From: Acidobacteriota bacterium
GTDB taxonomy: Bacteria; Acidobacteriota; Terriglobia; Terriglobales; Acidobacteriaceae
Assembly (NCBI GenBank): GCA_021846275.1
Contig: JAJZBZ010000002.1
Coordinates: forward strand, 124,001 to 188,000
Length of the DNA: 64,000 nt
Direction of reading: 5' to 3'
Shown: in pieces, positions 33,867 to 43,254 of the stretch
Layout: every line of letters starts with the position of its first letter
Numbering within the stretch: position 1 is the stretch's first letter
Program-made: the position numbers and the translations under genes
The notes under the pieces: model-generated
Seen by the model: only the letters and a program-made list of their open reading frames with translations
The model's database searches: none
Told to the model about the DNA's origin: nothing

Positions 33867-35537
33867 TCAGTCCGCCGCGTGGCTGCCCGCCGCCCGATGC
33901 ATCATCTCGGTCATCTTCAGGTAGACGGCATTGCTCCACCCGAAGCCGATCTGGTTTGCCTTGTAACCCGTCAACACATGCACGGAGCTGTCGCCAGCCG
34001 CCACGTTGTATTTCTCCAGAATCGTCCCGTCCTGCGCGTAGCCGCGATCAATCGTCGCCGTGAATTTGCGCGCAATACGCAGCGCGTCTTCACGGTATCC
34101 GCTCGCATCCAGCCCGGCGACGGCAACCCAGTTCGTCGGTGCCCAGCCAAACGGCTCGTCCCACTGCAGACCCGTATTCGTCGCGCTCATCGACAGTCCA
34201 CCTGGGCGCTCAATCACGCCGAGGTGGTGCACAATGCTGGCCGCCTGCGAACGCGTCGCCACCCCGGCCCACAGCGGATAGAACCACGAGATGTACGCAT
34301 AGTGCGACGAACGATTGTGGATGAAATCGTAGTCGGCAAAGACGCCCTGATCCGCGCGCCACAGAAAACGGTTCATGTCCACGCGCCGCCGGTTCGCCAT
34401 CGCACTCCAGTGCTTCGCATCCTGCGGCCTGCCAAGCAGATGCGCAAAGTGGGCCAGATCTTCCTCGTAGCGGAAGAGCAGGCTGTTCAGGCAGACAGGC
34501 GCGTAGTGGTGTGTTGCGCCGGAAAAAGCCTCGAAGCGAAAGCTGGGATCAAAACCCGACTCGCGCATCGCGCGGTCACCCTCATAGAAATCCCGCGTCA
34601 GCCGGTAGCCCTTCACCACGGCGCTGGCGCAGACTGCCGAGCGCGTAATGTCGCAGCTTGTCCTCCGCAGCCGCTCAATCTCCGCCTCGTCCGGATGCTC
34701 GACGGATTTCTCCAGAAAGCCATGATCCTGATCCGGGTGCGCCAGCAGCCAGCGAATGATGTCGGGATAATACGTACTGTCGTCAGCCATCTCCGGCACC
34801 GGGCCGCTGCCGTAATCGTAGTAGCGCGCCAATCCCGTATTGCCCGCCCGGTGCTCAGGCCGCATCCAGGTCGCGTGATCCTTCTCGGCCATTTCATAAG
34901 CTTTTGCCAGCCACTTGTCCGCCTCGTGGCGGCTGGAAAACGCCGACGGATCCTCATAAACGGCGCGAATCATCGAGGTCAGAAACGGCGCTTGCGAACG
35001 CGTCAGGTAATAGGTGCGGTTGGCGTTCAGCGTCGCGCCATAGTGCTCGATCTCGAAGAAGAAGTTGTCCACCATGTTGCGCGCCATCTCCGCGCGATGG
35101 TCGGCCACCAGCCCGAGAATGATGAAGTAGCTGTCCCAGCCATACATCTCGTTGAATCGCCCGCCGGGCACGATATACGGTCGCGGCAGATACAGCAGGC
35201 CGTTCTCGCCCATCTCCTCCGGCATCACGTCACCGAGCTTGTGTATCGGGCGCGGCAGCCGACGGATGGTCACGCCGCAGTGCTCGGCCGTCTTCATCAC
35301 CTCATCCGGCGTCGTGAAATCCGCGGGCAAATAAAGAACCGGGCGCGTCGTCACCTTGCTGTCCACCAGCGAGTGGCAGTCTGTCATTGAGCGCGTGAGC
35401 GTGTTCCAGGTCTCGTGAATATAGGCCAGCGTCGCCGCCGGGTTGGGCGCAGGAGTGCTATGCGCGGGAGATGGATTTGCGGTCACAATCATTGCGATAG
35501 ATACCACCAGAGACGGAAAAAGCTGCAAGCATTTCAT
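33867..35537 (-). CDS. treA: Periplasmic trehalase (GH37)
   Basis: 556 residues that cleave trehalose into two glucoses. Both GH37 signatures are present: PGGRFNEMYGWDSYF (124-138) and QWDEPFGWAP (about 446). The general acid Asp is expected in the SGWDFS-like stretch, here varied to SGFDPSFRFEAFSG in the middle. That stretch deviates from the usual SGWDFSSRW pattern, but Asp is kept. A signal peptide (LFPSLVVSIAMIVTANPSPA) sends it to the periplasm. It would feed on extracellular trehalose or recycle osmoprotectant. A -10-like TACACT ends eight bases before the ATG. Confidence 0.93.
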   Translation of the reverse strand: MKCLQLFPSLVVSIAMIVTANPSPAHSTPAPNPAATLAYIHETWNTLTRSMTDCHSLVDSKVTTRPVLYLPADFTTPDEVMKTAEHCGVTIRRLPRPIHKLGDVMPEEMGENGLLYLPRPYIVPGGRFNEMYGWDSYFIILGLVADHRAEMARNMVDNFFFEIEHYGATLNANRTYYLTRSQAPFLTSMIRAVYEDPSAFSSRHEADKWLAKAYEMAEKDHATWMRPEHRAGNTGLARYYDYGSGPVPEMADDSTYYPDIIRWLLAHPDQDHGFLEKSVEHPDEAEIERLRRTSCDITRSAVCASAVVKGYRLTRDFYEGDRAMRESGFDPSFRFEAFSGATHHYAPVCLNSLLFRYEEDLAHFAHLLGRPQDAKHWSAMANRRRVDMNRFLWRADQGVFADYDFIHNRSSHYAYISWFYPLWAGVATRSQAASIVHHLGVIERPGGLSMSATNTGLQWDEPFGWAPTNWVAVAGLDASGYREDALRIARKFTATIDRGYAQDGTILEKYNVAAGDSSVHVLTGYKANQIGFGWSNAVYLKMTEMMHRAAGSHAAD

Positions 35538-35545
35538 AACACCGG

Positions 35546-35557
35546 AGTGTACCGCAC
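35546..35557 (-). promoter_or_regulatory. Putative -10 region of trehalase
   Basis: On the minus strand GTGCGGTACACT occupies this site, identical to 1917-1928 before the DPP IV gene. TACACT is eight bases before ATG 35537, so the leader would be only a few bases. No clear -35. Confidence 0.35.
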
Positions 35558-35730
35558 CGAAAGACTCCGCGGCACACCCAAGGCACGCTCATGCCGCACG
35601 CGCACCGCGCAGCTTGCCCGTAGGATGCAAACTGAGGCGGAAAAGCAACCCGCGTCGCGCAGTTCGCCAACACCACTGCTTACGAACGAGCGCCAAAATT
35701 TTCGAGGGATTACAAATTCACAGAGCGAGG

Positions 35731-35780
35731 CAAAACAAAACCGCCTGAAACTGGAACTGAGTCTTCCAGGCCCAGGCGGC
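35731..35780 (-). terminator. Strong intrinsic terminator on the minus strand
   Basis: Read on the minus strand: CCGCCTG pairs with CAGGCGG and, inside, CTGGAA pairs with TTCCAG around a GACTCAG loop, with a 3x3 internal loop. It is followed by TTTTGTTTTG (35740-35731). There is no minus-strand gene upstream for several kb, so it most likely ends the candidate small RNA. Confidence 0.75.
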
Positions 35781-35979
35781 AAGCCGTCCTGATGGCAGGC
35801 TCTTGTTTTCGGTCCTTCCCGGCGCAGGCAGTGTGCTCCTCAACACGGCTGCTCGCGCACAACTTCAGTTGAATGGGTCAGCAAGAGACCGCAATTGCTG
35901 GAAACCCACCAGTTCCTGAAATTGCCTGGTACTGGACGGTATACCTGCTCCCTTCGCCACGGAGGTCTTGGCGAAGTAC
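35731..35979 (-). ncRNA. Candidate structured small RNA, about 250 nt
   Basis: No protein fits this stretch, yet the minus strand folds strongly. From 5' to 3': H1, CTTCGCCA (35976-35969) with TGGCGAAG (35959-35952), its nine-base loop AGACCTCCG exposing CCTCC. A long-range helix pairs CCGTCC (35939-35934) with GGACGG (35789-35784) and, inside it, AGGC (35927-35924) with GCCT (35800-35797). It encloses H2 (TGGGT/ACCCA plus CAGCAA/TTGCTG, 35908-35874), H3 (CAACTGAAGTTG, 35871-35860) and H4 (35858-35822). An intrinsic terminator ends the unit. It does not match 6S, tmRNA, SRP or RNase P RNA as I know them. A leader of treA (start 35537) is an alternative, though the terminator is 194 bases from that start. 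Confidence 0.5.
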
Positions 35980-36203
35980 AACATAATCCTAAATTTTCCA
36001 ATATCTTACGCAAGTCCTATCGGGTAGATCGAAGGCGTATCATACCCTCACGCAAGCCGCTGTTTTCAGGCATCGTTCCCGCTGAAACAGTTACCCGTCA
36101 AGAGCTTTTGATCACCAGCCCCAACTTCCGATCAAATTCCCGCAAGATTGTATAGACAAGCGCGAAGGCGCCACGTATCATACGTTGCCAGGAGAAAAAC
36201 CTG
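35980..36203. other. Spacer between candidate small RNA and next gene
   Basis: On the minus strand TTGCGT (36013-36008), 16 bases and TAGGAT (35991-35986) could be the small RNA promoter, a weak match. On the plus strand TATAGA near 36152-36157 could serve the gene at 36204. I see no protein here. GC content is clearly lower than in the flanking genes. Confidence 0.3.
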
Positions 36204-37664
36204 TTGCCGGGTGTCGCGAAATCACAAACTGACGCTTCCGAGTCCGTCTCCAGCGGGCAGCGCGGCATTCCCTTTCAGCCTGAATCAGCCGAAGACTTCG
36301 CCGTCGTTCGCGAGCAACTGGATCGAATCCTCGCCCATCCGCTTTTTTCGAACAGCAAGCGCTACCCCAGCCTGCTCCGCTTCGTCGTCGAGCAGACACT
36401 TGATGGCAATGCGGATCAGCTCAAGGAGCGACTGATTGGCATTGAGGTCTTTGGGCGCGCGCCGGACTACGACGCCAATGCCGACCCGGTCGTGCGCGTG
36501 ACGGCGGGCGAGACCCGCAAGCGTCTGGCGCAGTACTACTACGAGCCGGAACACGCGGGCGAACTGCGCATCGAGCTCCCGACCGGAGCCTATCTGCCGC
36601 AGTTTGTCCGCCCCGCCGCAGAGGCCACGAGCCAGGAAACGCAGAGTCAGAATCTGCTGAGCCAGAATTCGTCCAATTCAACGTCGCCCAGCCAGCAAAC
36701 CCCATCGCGGGCAACTGAGCCGCTGCTCATGCCCGCTCCGCAGTCCTCACACGCGCATCCGCTTGCCGGGCACATGCCGTGGGACTTTCCTCAGTTCTGG
36801 CATCCTCGGCATCCTCTGCAGCCTGGGCGTGGCAGTCATCACTACTCGGGAACGACGGTTCACCTTGTGGTCACTGTGTTGATGGTGGTGGCCGCCCTGG
36901 GAGCGGGTATTTTTGCCGGATACCGCCTGCATGCGCCCCGTCCGCAGGCACCTGTGGATCACACGGTGGAAGACTTCTGGCAGCCGGTAACGGTCGGCGA
37001 CTCCACCGTGACCATCTGCCTCGGCGAACCGGCGCGCGACACCAGCGACGACGGTGACTGGTCCAAGCCAATCCCGCATACGGTTTCCTCCGAGCCGCTC
37101 TACGTCCACATTCATCTTTCCGGCCTCTTTGCGCTGGCCGACGTGGTCACGCTCACGCGGGTCGAGGTGCCGCTGCTTGCCCAACACAAGCCGTTCCGCG
37201 TCTCCGCAGCCTCTGAGGCCAGCTTTGGCGAGCTGCGCGAAGGCCCGGTCGTGCTGATTGGAGCGTTTGACAATCTCTGGGTCATGCGTCTCAGCCGCGA
37301 TCTCCGATTCGGCTTTGACTCCAGCAACGGCACGGCGCTGATCGTGGACCGAAAGAGCAACAAGCGCACGACATGGGCATCGGACTGGGATCAGCCCTTT
37401 GAACGGCTCTCAAAAGACTACGCGATCATCGCGCGCTTCCGCGATCAGGTGACAGGGCAGCCGGTGATGATGGTCTCCGGCATCTCGGAAGAAGGGACAG
37501 AAGCCGCCGGCGAGCTAATCTCGAACGCAAACGACCTAAAGCAGTTGCTGAAAAATGCGCCGCCCAACTGGCGCTCCATGAACATGGAAGCCGTCATCGA
37601 AACCCAGGTCATCGAGGGCCACGCCGGACCGCCAACGGTACGCGCGGTCGAATTCTGGCCCTGA
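36204..37664 (+). CDS. Single-pass membrane protein with acidobacterial regulator-type N-terminal domain
   Basis: 486 residues from TTG 36204, supported by AGGAG nine bases upstream. Residues 30-135 carry a domain common in acidobacterial regulators, seen ahead of TPR or adenylate-cyclase modules: RILAHPLFSNSKRYPSLLRF, LKERLIGIEVFGRAPDYD, VVRVTAGETRKRLAQYYYE and IELPTGAYLPQF. It resembles a winged-helix DNA-binding region but is not proven to bind DNA. A Ser/Gln linker (140-215) leads to one membrane helix (218-240). The C-terminal half (about 250-486) is a periplasmic-side domain I do not recognise. The order suggests a one-component membrane sensor-regulator. Confidence 0.65.
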   Translation: MPGVAKSQTDASESVSSGQRGIPFQPESAEDFAVVREQLDRILAHPLFSNSKRYPSLLRFVVEQTLDGNADQLKERLIGIEVFGRAPDYDANADPVVRVTAGETRKRLAQYYYEPEHAGELRIELPTGAYLPQFVRPAAEATSQETQSQNLLSQNSSNSTSPSQQTPSRATEPLLMPAPQSSHAHPLAGHMPWDFPQFWHPRHPLQPGRGSHHYSGTTVHLVVTVLMVVAALGAGIFAGYRLHAPRPQAPVDHTVEDFWQPVTVGDSTVTICLGEPARDTSDDGDWSKPIPHTVSSEPLYVHIHLSGLFALADVVTLTRVEVPLLAQHKPFRVSAASEASFGELREGPVVLIGAFDNLWVMRLSRDLRFGFDSSNGTALIVDRKSNKRTTWASDWDQPFERLSKDYAIIARFRDQVTGQPVMMVSGISEEGTEAAGELISNANDLKQLLKNAPPNWRSMNMEAVIETQVIEGHAGPPTVRAVEFWP

Positions 37665-37876
37665 TTCCGACGCAAACTTTCGCCCAGCCAACTCAACCTC
37701 ACTGGCGAGCCAGCCGCCGCAGGCCCATCGCTGACTGGCCGAGCTGATTCCGGCTGCGCATTTTTTTGCACAGAACCCTTGCTTCCCACTGCGGCAAATG
37801 TTAACTCTTAAAGCAACACAACCGGCCCGACAGCTTTGTCGTGTGCCCAGCTTGATTCAGGGGGCCTTGGTAATCC

Positions 37877-38224
37877 ATGCAGATTGGTGCCGTTATCCGT
37901 GAATTTCGCCAGAGCAAGGGCATGTCGCAGGGCGACATCGAAAAGCAAACTGGCCTGCTCCGTTGTTATCTCTCTCGCGTTGAAAATGGCCACACCGTGC
38001 CGTCGCTCGACACGCTGGCCAAGATTGCCGATGCGATGGATATTCCGGTCGCGCAGTTCTTCAGTGAAGGCCGCATGTCTTCAGAGACCACTGCGCCGAA
38101 GATGGCCGACGACGAGCTGCGCTTCATGAACCAGATTCGCCGTTACTCGATGAACCTGAATGAGAGCGACCGCAAGCTGTTGCTGACGATGGTGAGGAAG
38201 TTTGCCTCCACAGCGAGCAAGTAG
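37877..38224 (+). CDS. XRE-family transcriptional regulator
   Basis: 115 residues. Residues 3-58 form a Cro/C1-type helix-turn-helix: IGAVIREFRQSKGMSQGDIE, then LLRCYLSRVENGHTVPSLDTL and IADAMDIPVAQFF. The C-terminal half (FMNQIRRYSMNLNESDRKLL, LTMVRKFAS) is a helical tail that may dimerise; no ligand-binding domain is visible. It is a cytoplasmic DNA-binding protein with unknown targets. The upstream gene is 212 bases away on the same strand and the rhomboid gene is convergent, so it is probably transcribed alone. Confidence 0.93.
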   Translation: MQIGAVIREFRQSKGMSQGDIEKQTGLLRCYLSRVENGHTVPSLDTLAKIADAMDIPVAQFFSEGRMSSETTAPKMADDELRFMNQIRRYSMNLNESDRKLLLTMVRKFASTASK

Positions 38225-38235
38225 AGCCGATTCCT

Positions 38236-39117
38236 TCAGCGCACGACGCCGACCGAACTGAGATAGAAGCCGAAGAGCACCAGCACGCCGCAGACCATCG
38301 CCACGGCGAAACGCCTGCGGGTCAGGAACTCCCTGCGCGCCGAGCCGAGCTGCGGCACCAGCGGCAGCGCGAAGAGAATGCCGCCCAGAAATCCGCCCAG
38401 GTGAGCCATGTTGTCGATGCGCACGCCCACCGGAACCACCATCGTGCCAAAGCCGATCACGAAGTTGATGGCCGCGAAGTAAATCACATAGCGCCGCAGG
38501 CTGGCCAGCTCGCGTGGCGGCATCGGCAGCCGGGAAGATTTGAGCAGGATGATCAGCGCTCCGGCCAGTCCAAAAACCGCGCCCGACGCGCCCACGCCGA
38601 CGGCATCCATCGAGTGAAAGGCCTGGCTCGCGCCCATCGAAAGCAGGTTCCCGGCCGCGCCGGCCAGAATGTAGGCGCTGAACACGCCCCACGGACCCAT
38701 CAGCGGCTCGCCCAGCAGGCCCAGATTCCACAGACACCACATATTCGAGGCCAGATGCCAGATGCCCACATGCACAAACATCGCCGTCACGATGCGCCAC
38801 CACTGCCCATCCACCAGAATCGCCTGAGGATTGTTTGCGCCCCAGTGCATCAGTTGCGCCGCCGTCGGGCTGACGAAGCTGACGCGCGAGGCCACCATCG
38901 CCAGAAAGACGAGGCAGTTCATGCCCACCAGCAGATACGTGGCCGGCGCCCAGGCCCAGGATCGCGCACCGCGCCGCTGGCGAAACTCGCGCGCACGCAC
39001 GGCGCGAAGCTGCTCCTGTTGTCCCGGCGGCAGGCGGTCTTCCGCGCTCTGCTGCTCGGGCGGCAGAATCTCTCCCGGCCGTTCCGGAAAAATTGTCTGG
39101 CTGGAATCCCCGTCCAT
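38236..39117 (-). CDS. Rhomboid intramembrane serine protease
   Basis: 293 residues from ATG 39117, preferred because GTGGAGA lies just upstream; in-frame codons continue to 39267 but look non-coding. An N-terminal cytoplasmic part of about 55 Gln/Glu/Arg-rich residues precedes six helices. The active site is complete: FVHVGIWHLASNM (His and Asn of the oxyanion region), Ser in GASGAVFGLAGA and the catalytic His in NMAHLGGFLGGIL. Rhomboids cut membrane helices of partner proteins inside the bilayer; the substrate is unknown. It is divergent from purH, with about 170 bases between them. Confidence 0.94.
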   Translation of the reverse strand: MDGDSSQTIFPERPGEILPPEQQSAEDRLPPGQQEQLRAVRAREFRQRRGARSWAWAPATYLLVGMNCLVFLAMVASRVSFVSPTAAQLMHWGANNPQAILVDGQWWRIVTAMFVHVGIWHLASNMWCLWNLGLLGEPLMGPWGVFSAYILAGAAGNLLSMGASQAFHSMDAVGVGASGAVFGLAGALIILLKSSRLPMPPRELASLRRYVIYFAAINFVIGFGTMVVPVGVRIDNMAHLGGFLGGILFALPLVPQLGSARREFLTRRRFAVAMVCGVLVLFGFYLSSVGVVR

Positions 39118-39285
39118 ATCTCCACTGTAGAGGCCCGCGCAGGAACTGGCAAAACGCCCGGGTGCCCTCAGGTTGTACCCTGAAAATACGCATTGGCGGG
39201 CGCAGGCGTTCCCGCGCAGCCGACGTGAAGCAAAACGTTTTGCGAGGCGACAGGGCGCTTTGCCCATCCTCGGGAGGATTCAGGG

Positions 39286-40863
39286 TTGCAGCAGGATCAA
39301 AGGAAGATTCGTCGGGCGCTGTTGAGCGTAACGGACAAGACCGGGCTGGTTGCCTTTGCCCAGCTTCTTACAGAACTGGGCGTCGAGCTGATCTCGACCG
39401 GCGGCACGGCGCGTGCCCTGCGCGAGGCCGGACTCGCCGTGAAGGACATCAGCGAGCTGACCGGCTTCCCTGAAATGCTCGACGGACGCGTCAAGACGCT
39501 GCACCCACGCGTCCACGGCGGGCTGCTCTACATCCGCGGCAACGCCGAGCACGAAACTGCCGTTGCCGCTCACGGCATCGAACCCATCGACATGGTTGTC
39601 GTCAATCTTTACGCCTTCGAACAGACGGCGCGAACGCCCGGCGTCAGCTTTGGCCATCTCATCGAAAACATCGACATCGGCGGCCCGTCCATGGTGCGCT
39701 CGGCGGCCAAAAACTTTCGCGATGTGGCCATCGTCACCCGCGCAGCCGACTATGCAACGCTGGGTGAGGAGCTGCGCCAGAGCGGCGGCAGCCTGAGCCT
39801 GGCCACGCGCTGGCGGCTCGCGCAGCAGGCCTTTGCCACCACGGCCGCCTATGACAGCGCCATCGCCTCCACGCTGGAGTCGATCGTCGAAGCAGGCGAG
39901 CCGGAGGCGGCCATTGCGCCGGACGCGACCCGCCTGCCCGGCGCGCTGCGCATTCACCTGCCACTCGCCATGACCCTGCGTTACGGCGAAAACCCTCACC
40001 AGCGCGCCGCGCTCTACTCGGATGACTCGAAGACTGGCATCGCCGGCGCCGAGCAGCTTCAGGGCAAGGAACTGAGCTTCAACAACCTCGTCGATCTTGA
40101 CGCCTGCTGGGCGCTGGCTCAGGAGTTTGCCGAGCCAGCCGTGGCCATCATCAAGCACACCAATCCCTGCGGCGCGGCCACCGGCACAACCATCCGCGAG
40201 GCCTACGAAAAAGCCCTCGCGGCTGATCCGGTCAGCGCCTTCGGCGGCGTCCTCGGCATCAACCGCACGGTGGACGCCGAAGCCGCAACCGAGATCGCCA
40301 AACTCTTCACCGAAGCCATTGCCGCGCCGGAGTTCACTCCGGACGCGCTTGCCATCTTCGCCGCAAAGAAGAACCTGCGCCTGCTGCGCGTCACTCCCGC
40401 GGCGCCCGCGCTGGCCATCAAGCAGGTCTCCGGCGGCCTGCTCGCTCAGGATGCCGATCTGGGCCACGTCAGCGCCGACGAGTTGCAGGTCGTTACTCAG
40501 CGCAAGCCCAGTGCAGCCGAGATCGCCAGTTTGCTCTTTGCCTGGCGCATCTGCAAGCACGTCAAGTCCAATGCGGTCGTCTACGCGCGCAACGGCCAGA
40601 CTCTCGGCATCGGTGCCGGACAGATGAGCCGCGTCGATGCGGCACGCTTCGGCGCCATGAAGGCCGTTCTGCCGCTCACTGGCTGCGTCGCCGCCTCCGA
40701 TGCCTTTTTTCCGTTCCCCGACGGGCTGGAGGTCGTCGTCCAGGCTGGAGCGACAGCCATCATCCAGCCCGGCGGTTCAGTACGCGACTCCGAGGTCATT
40801 GCCGCCGCCGACCGGCTCGGCGTGGCCATGGTTTTCACCGGCATGCGCCATTTTCGCCATTGA
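39286..40863 (+). CDS. purH: Bifunctional AICAR formyltransferase/IMP cyclohydrolase
   Basis: 525 residues catalysing the last two steps of purine synthesis in the cytoplasm. The start is a TTG at 39286 with GGGAGG eight bases upstream. The N-terminal cyclohydrolase (MGS-like) domain shows [44 protein letters not shown] and [15 protein letters not shown]. The formyltransferase domain shows [20 protein letters not shown] with the conserved Lys-His, [11 protein letters not shown] and [13 protein letters not shown] near the end. Length equals the usual family size. The gene is separate from other pur genes here. Confidence 0.97.
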   Translation: MQQDQRKIRRALLSVTDKTGLVAFAQLLTELGVELISTGGTARALREAGLAVKDISELTGFPEMLDGRVKTLHPRVHGGLLYIRGNAEHETAVAAHGIEPIDMVVVNLYAFEQTARTPGVSFGHLIENIDIGGPSMVRSAAKNFRDVAIVTRAADYATLGEELRQSGGSLSLATRWRLAQQAFATTAAYDSAIASTLESIVEAGEPEAAIAPDATRLPGALRIHLPLAMTLRYGENPHQRAALYSDDSKTGIAGAEQLQGKELSFNNLVDLDACWALAQEFAEPAVAIIKHTNPCGAATGTTIREAYEKALAADPVSAFGGVLGINRTVDAEAATEIAKLFTEAIAAPEFTPDALAIFAAKKNLRLLRVTPAAPALAIKQVSGGLLAQDADLGHVSADELQVVTQRKPSAAEIASLLFAWRICKHVKSNAVVYARNGQTLGIGAGQMSRVDAARFGAMKAVLPLTGCVAASDAFFPFPDGLEVVVQAGATAIIQPGGSVRDSEVIAAADRLGVAMVFTGMRHFRH

Positions 40864-40997
40864 AAATAGGCCGCAATGACTAAAGATTGAGACTTGCGAA
40901 GGATACAATCGTCCAATAAGGAGTGGCGTAACCACCGCAGTGCCGCGCAAGGCGAAGAGCAGCCGCCGCACGACCGGATCAGCGCCCAGGGATGCCG

Positions 40998-43181
40998 ATG
41001 AATCAAGCAAGCAAAGAATTTTTGCGCGGACTGCGACTGGTTGCGCTGGGCACGCTGGCGACCGCGGGGCTGATCTCCGCGGCACAAACTCCGCAAACCA
41101 CGCCCAAGACTGCCGCGCCCAGCCAGGCCGCCATCGTTGCGAATGCGGCAGACTCCTCCACGCAGACGCCAGCAGCCAGCGCTGCCGCGCAGCCAGCGCT
41201 GCCGGATCGCGCATCGGCCTATTACCACGCTGCTCTCGCGCATAGCTACGAGGAGATGGCCACCAACTATGGTCGGCAGGACTACGCCACGCGCGCCGAA
41301 GAAGAGTACAAGCTGGCGCTCAACGCCGATCCGCAATCGCCTGAACTGGCCGCGCAACTGGCCGAACTCTACTTCCGCACCGGACGCATTCGCGAGGCCG
41401 TGGAAACTGCGCAGGCCATCGTGAACAAAGACCCGGACAATCTCGACGCGCACAAGGTTCTGGGCAGCATCTATCTGCGCTCGCTCGGCCAGCAGCAGGA
41501 TGCCGCATCACAGGTTGCTCCCGCAGGGCAGATGGTCGATCTCGCCATCGCCGAGTACCAGAAAATTGTCTCGCTGGAACCGAACGAGGTCGAAAATCAC
41601 CTGCTACTCGGCCAGTTGTACACCGTCAAGCACGACACGGCAAAAGCGGAGGCGGAGTTTCGCACCGCGCAGACGCTGGAGCCATCGTCCGAGGATGTGG
41701 TCATGAGCCTCGCGCGCCTCTACGCGCAGGACGGCGACCTCCAGCGCTCGGCAGACCTGCTTGCCTCCGTGCCCGAGGATCAGCGCTCGCCGCGCATGGA
41801 GTTTGCCCTCGGCGCGACCTATGAACAACTGAAGCAGCCCGCGAAGGCCATTGCAGCCTATCGCAGCGCATCGGAAATGGATCCCGACGACGCGACCATC
41901 ACCCGCGCCCTGGCCCGCGCGCTCCTCATGGACAACCAGCTTGACGCGGCGCTCGCCGCGTACCAGAAGCTGCGCGCCGCCGATCCGCAGGACATTGACG
42001 CCCTGAACCGGATCACTGAGATTCAGCGGCGCATGGGCAAATATGAGGACGCGCTGGCCACGGCGCGCGCCGCGCTGGCCAAGGACCCAAATTCGCTCGA
42101 AGCCGGATACAACGAGGGCCTGCTGCTCGACGTGCTGGGCCGCTACGACGAATCCATCGCCGTCTACAAGCAGATGCTCGAGGCGACCAGCCACGCCAAC
42201 GGCGCTTACACCAACGAGGAAAAAGCCAATCGCAGCATTTTTATTGAGCGCCTCGCCGCCGTCTATCACGAGGACAACAAAACCTCCGACGCCATTGCCA
42301 CTTATCAGAAGCTCATCGACATGGGCGGCGATTTCGCCAAGCGCGGTTACGAGGGCGAGGCGGAGACCTATCGCGACGCAAAGATGTTTGATCAGGCAAC
42401 CGAGGTATGCCGCAAGGCCGTCGCGGCCAACCCCAACGACCGCGACCTCAAGCTGTTGCTCGCCTGGGATCTGGGTGACACCGGCAAGCTCGACGAGGGC
42501 ATCGCCATTGCGCGCAGCCTGCTGAACGGCACAAGCGCCGACCTGGATGTCTATCTTCAAATCTCGCAGATTGAGGCGCGTCAGCACCACTGGAAGGAAG
42601 CCGAGCAGGCGCTGGAAAAAGCCGAACCGCTGGCCACCAAAAAAGAGGACAAGGCGAACGTGCTCTTCCAGAAAGGCTCCATCGCCGAGGAGCAGAAGCA
42701 CATTGATCAGGCCGAGCAGGATTTCCACTCCGTGTTGGAGATCGACCCCAACAATGCGATTACTCTCAACAATCTCGGCTTCATGCTTGCCGACAAAACC
42801 ACGCGCTACACCGACGCGCTCAAGTACATTCGCAAGGCCGTCGATCTGGAGCCAATGAACGGCGCCTACCTCGACTCGCTCGGCTGGGTCTATTACAAAC
42901 TCGGCGACTACGAGCCAGCCGAAGAGTATCTGCGCAAGGCCGTCGAACGCACAGCCACCGACCCCACCGTGCATGACCACCTCGGCGACCTCTACGAGAA
43001 GACTGGCCGCATACGCCTGGCCGCCTCGCAGTGGGAGATTTCCCTTCAGGAGTTCAGCAAGGCCGCCACCGCCGATGTCGATCCAACCGAGGTGGCCAAA
43101 GTGCAGAAGAAACTGGAAACCGCACGCACACGTCTTGCCAAAGAGGACAACCTGATCGGCAGCCCCGACAAGCATCCATGA
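40998..43181 (+). CDS. Secreted tetratricopeptide-repeat protein
   Basis: 727 residues from the second of two close ATGs (40998), where CAGGG is better spaced; 40992 is possible. A signal-like region (LRLVALGTLATAGLISAAQT) and an Ala/Thr/Gln-rich linker up to about residue 80 are followed by about 14 TPR units from residue 85 to 700. Clear ones are YATRAEEEYKLALNADPQSP, NLDAHKVLGSIYLRSLG and AEEYLRKAVERTATDPTVHD. This superhelical repeat surface binds proteins, probably in the periplasm. No partner can be named. The terminator at 43202 ends the unit. Confidence 0.9.
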   Translation: MNQASKEFLRGLRLVALGTLATAGLISAAQTPQTTPKTAAPSQAAIVANAADSSTQTPAASAAAQPALPDRASAYYHAALAHSYEEMATNYGRQDYATRAEEEYKLALNADPQSPELAAQLAELYFRTGRIREAVETAQAIVNKDPDNLDAHKVLGSIYLRSLGQQQDAASQVAPAGQMVDLAIAEYQKIVSLEPNEVENHLLLGQLYTVKHDTAKAEAEFRTAQTLEPSSEDVVMSLARLYAQDGDLQRSADLLASVPEDQRSPRMEFALGATYEQLKQPAKAIAAYRSASEMDPDDATITRALARALLMDNQLDAALAAYQKLRAADPQDIDALNRITEIQRRMGKYEDALATARAALAKDPNSLEAGYNEGLLLDVLGRYDESIAVYKQMLEATSHANGAYTNEEKANRSIFIERLAAVYHEDNKTSDAIATYQKLIDMGGDFAKRGYEGEAETYRDAKMFDQATEVCRKAVAANPNDRDLKLLLAWDLGDTGKLDEGIAIARSLLNGTSADLDVYLQISQIEARQHHWKEAEQALEKAEPLATKKEDKANVLFQKGSIAEEQKHIDQAEQDFHSVLEIDPNNAITLNNLGFMLADKTTRYTDALKYIRKAVDLEPMNGAYLDSLGWVYYKLGDYEPAEEYLRKAVERTATDPTVHDHLGDLYEKTGRIRLAASQWEISLQEFSKAATADVDPTEVAKVQKKLETARTRLAKEDNLIGSPDKHP

Positions 43182-43201
43182 TCCAGGAACAGAAACTTGC
43201 A

Positions 43202-43236
43202 AAAGGCCGCCCGACGACTCGACCCGGACGGCCTTT
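43202..43236. terminator. Bidirectional terminator between convergent genes
   Basis: AAAGGCCG (43202-43209) pairs with CGGCCTTT (43229-43236) around a 19-base GC-rich loop, with T-rich tracts on both sides. It can serve both the TPR gene and the convergent binding-protein gene. Confidence 0.7.
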
Positions 43237-43254
43237 CATCTTTCCTGCCCATTG

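Noticed and set aside
35731-35979. 6S RNA, tmRNA, SRP RNA or RNase P RNA as identity of the folded region
   Set aside because: No long rod with central bubble, no tRNA-like CCA end, no SRP GGAAGG/AGCA tetraloop context and no RNase P core sequences. The fold has a separate 5' hairpin and a multiloop instead.
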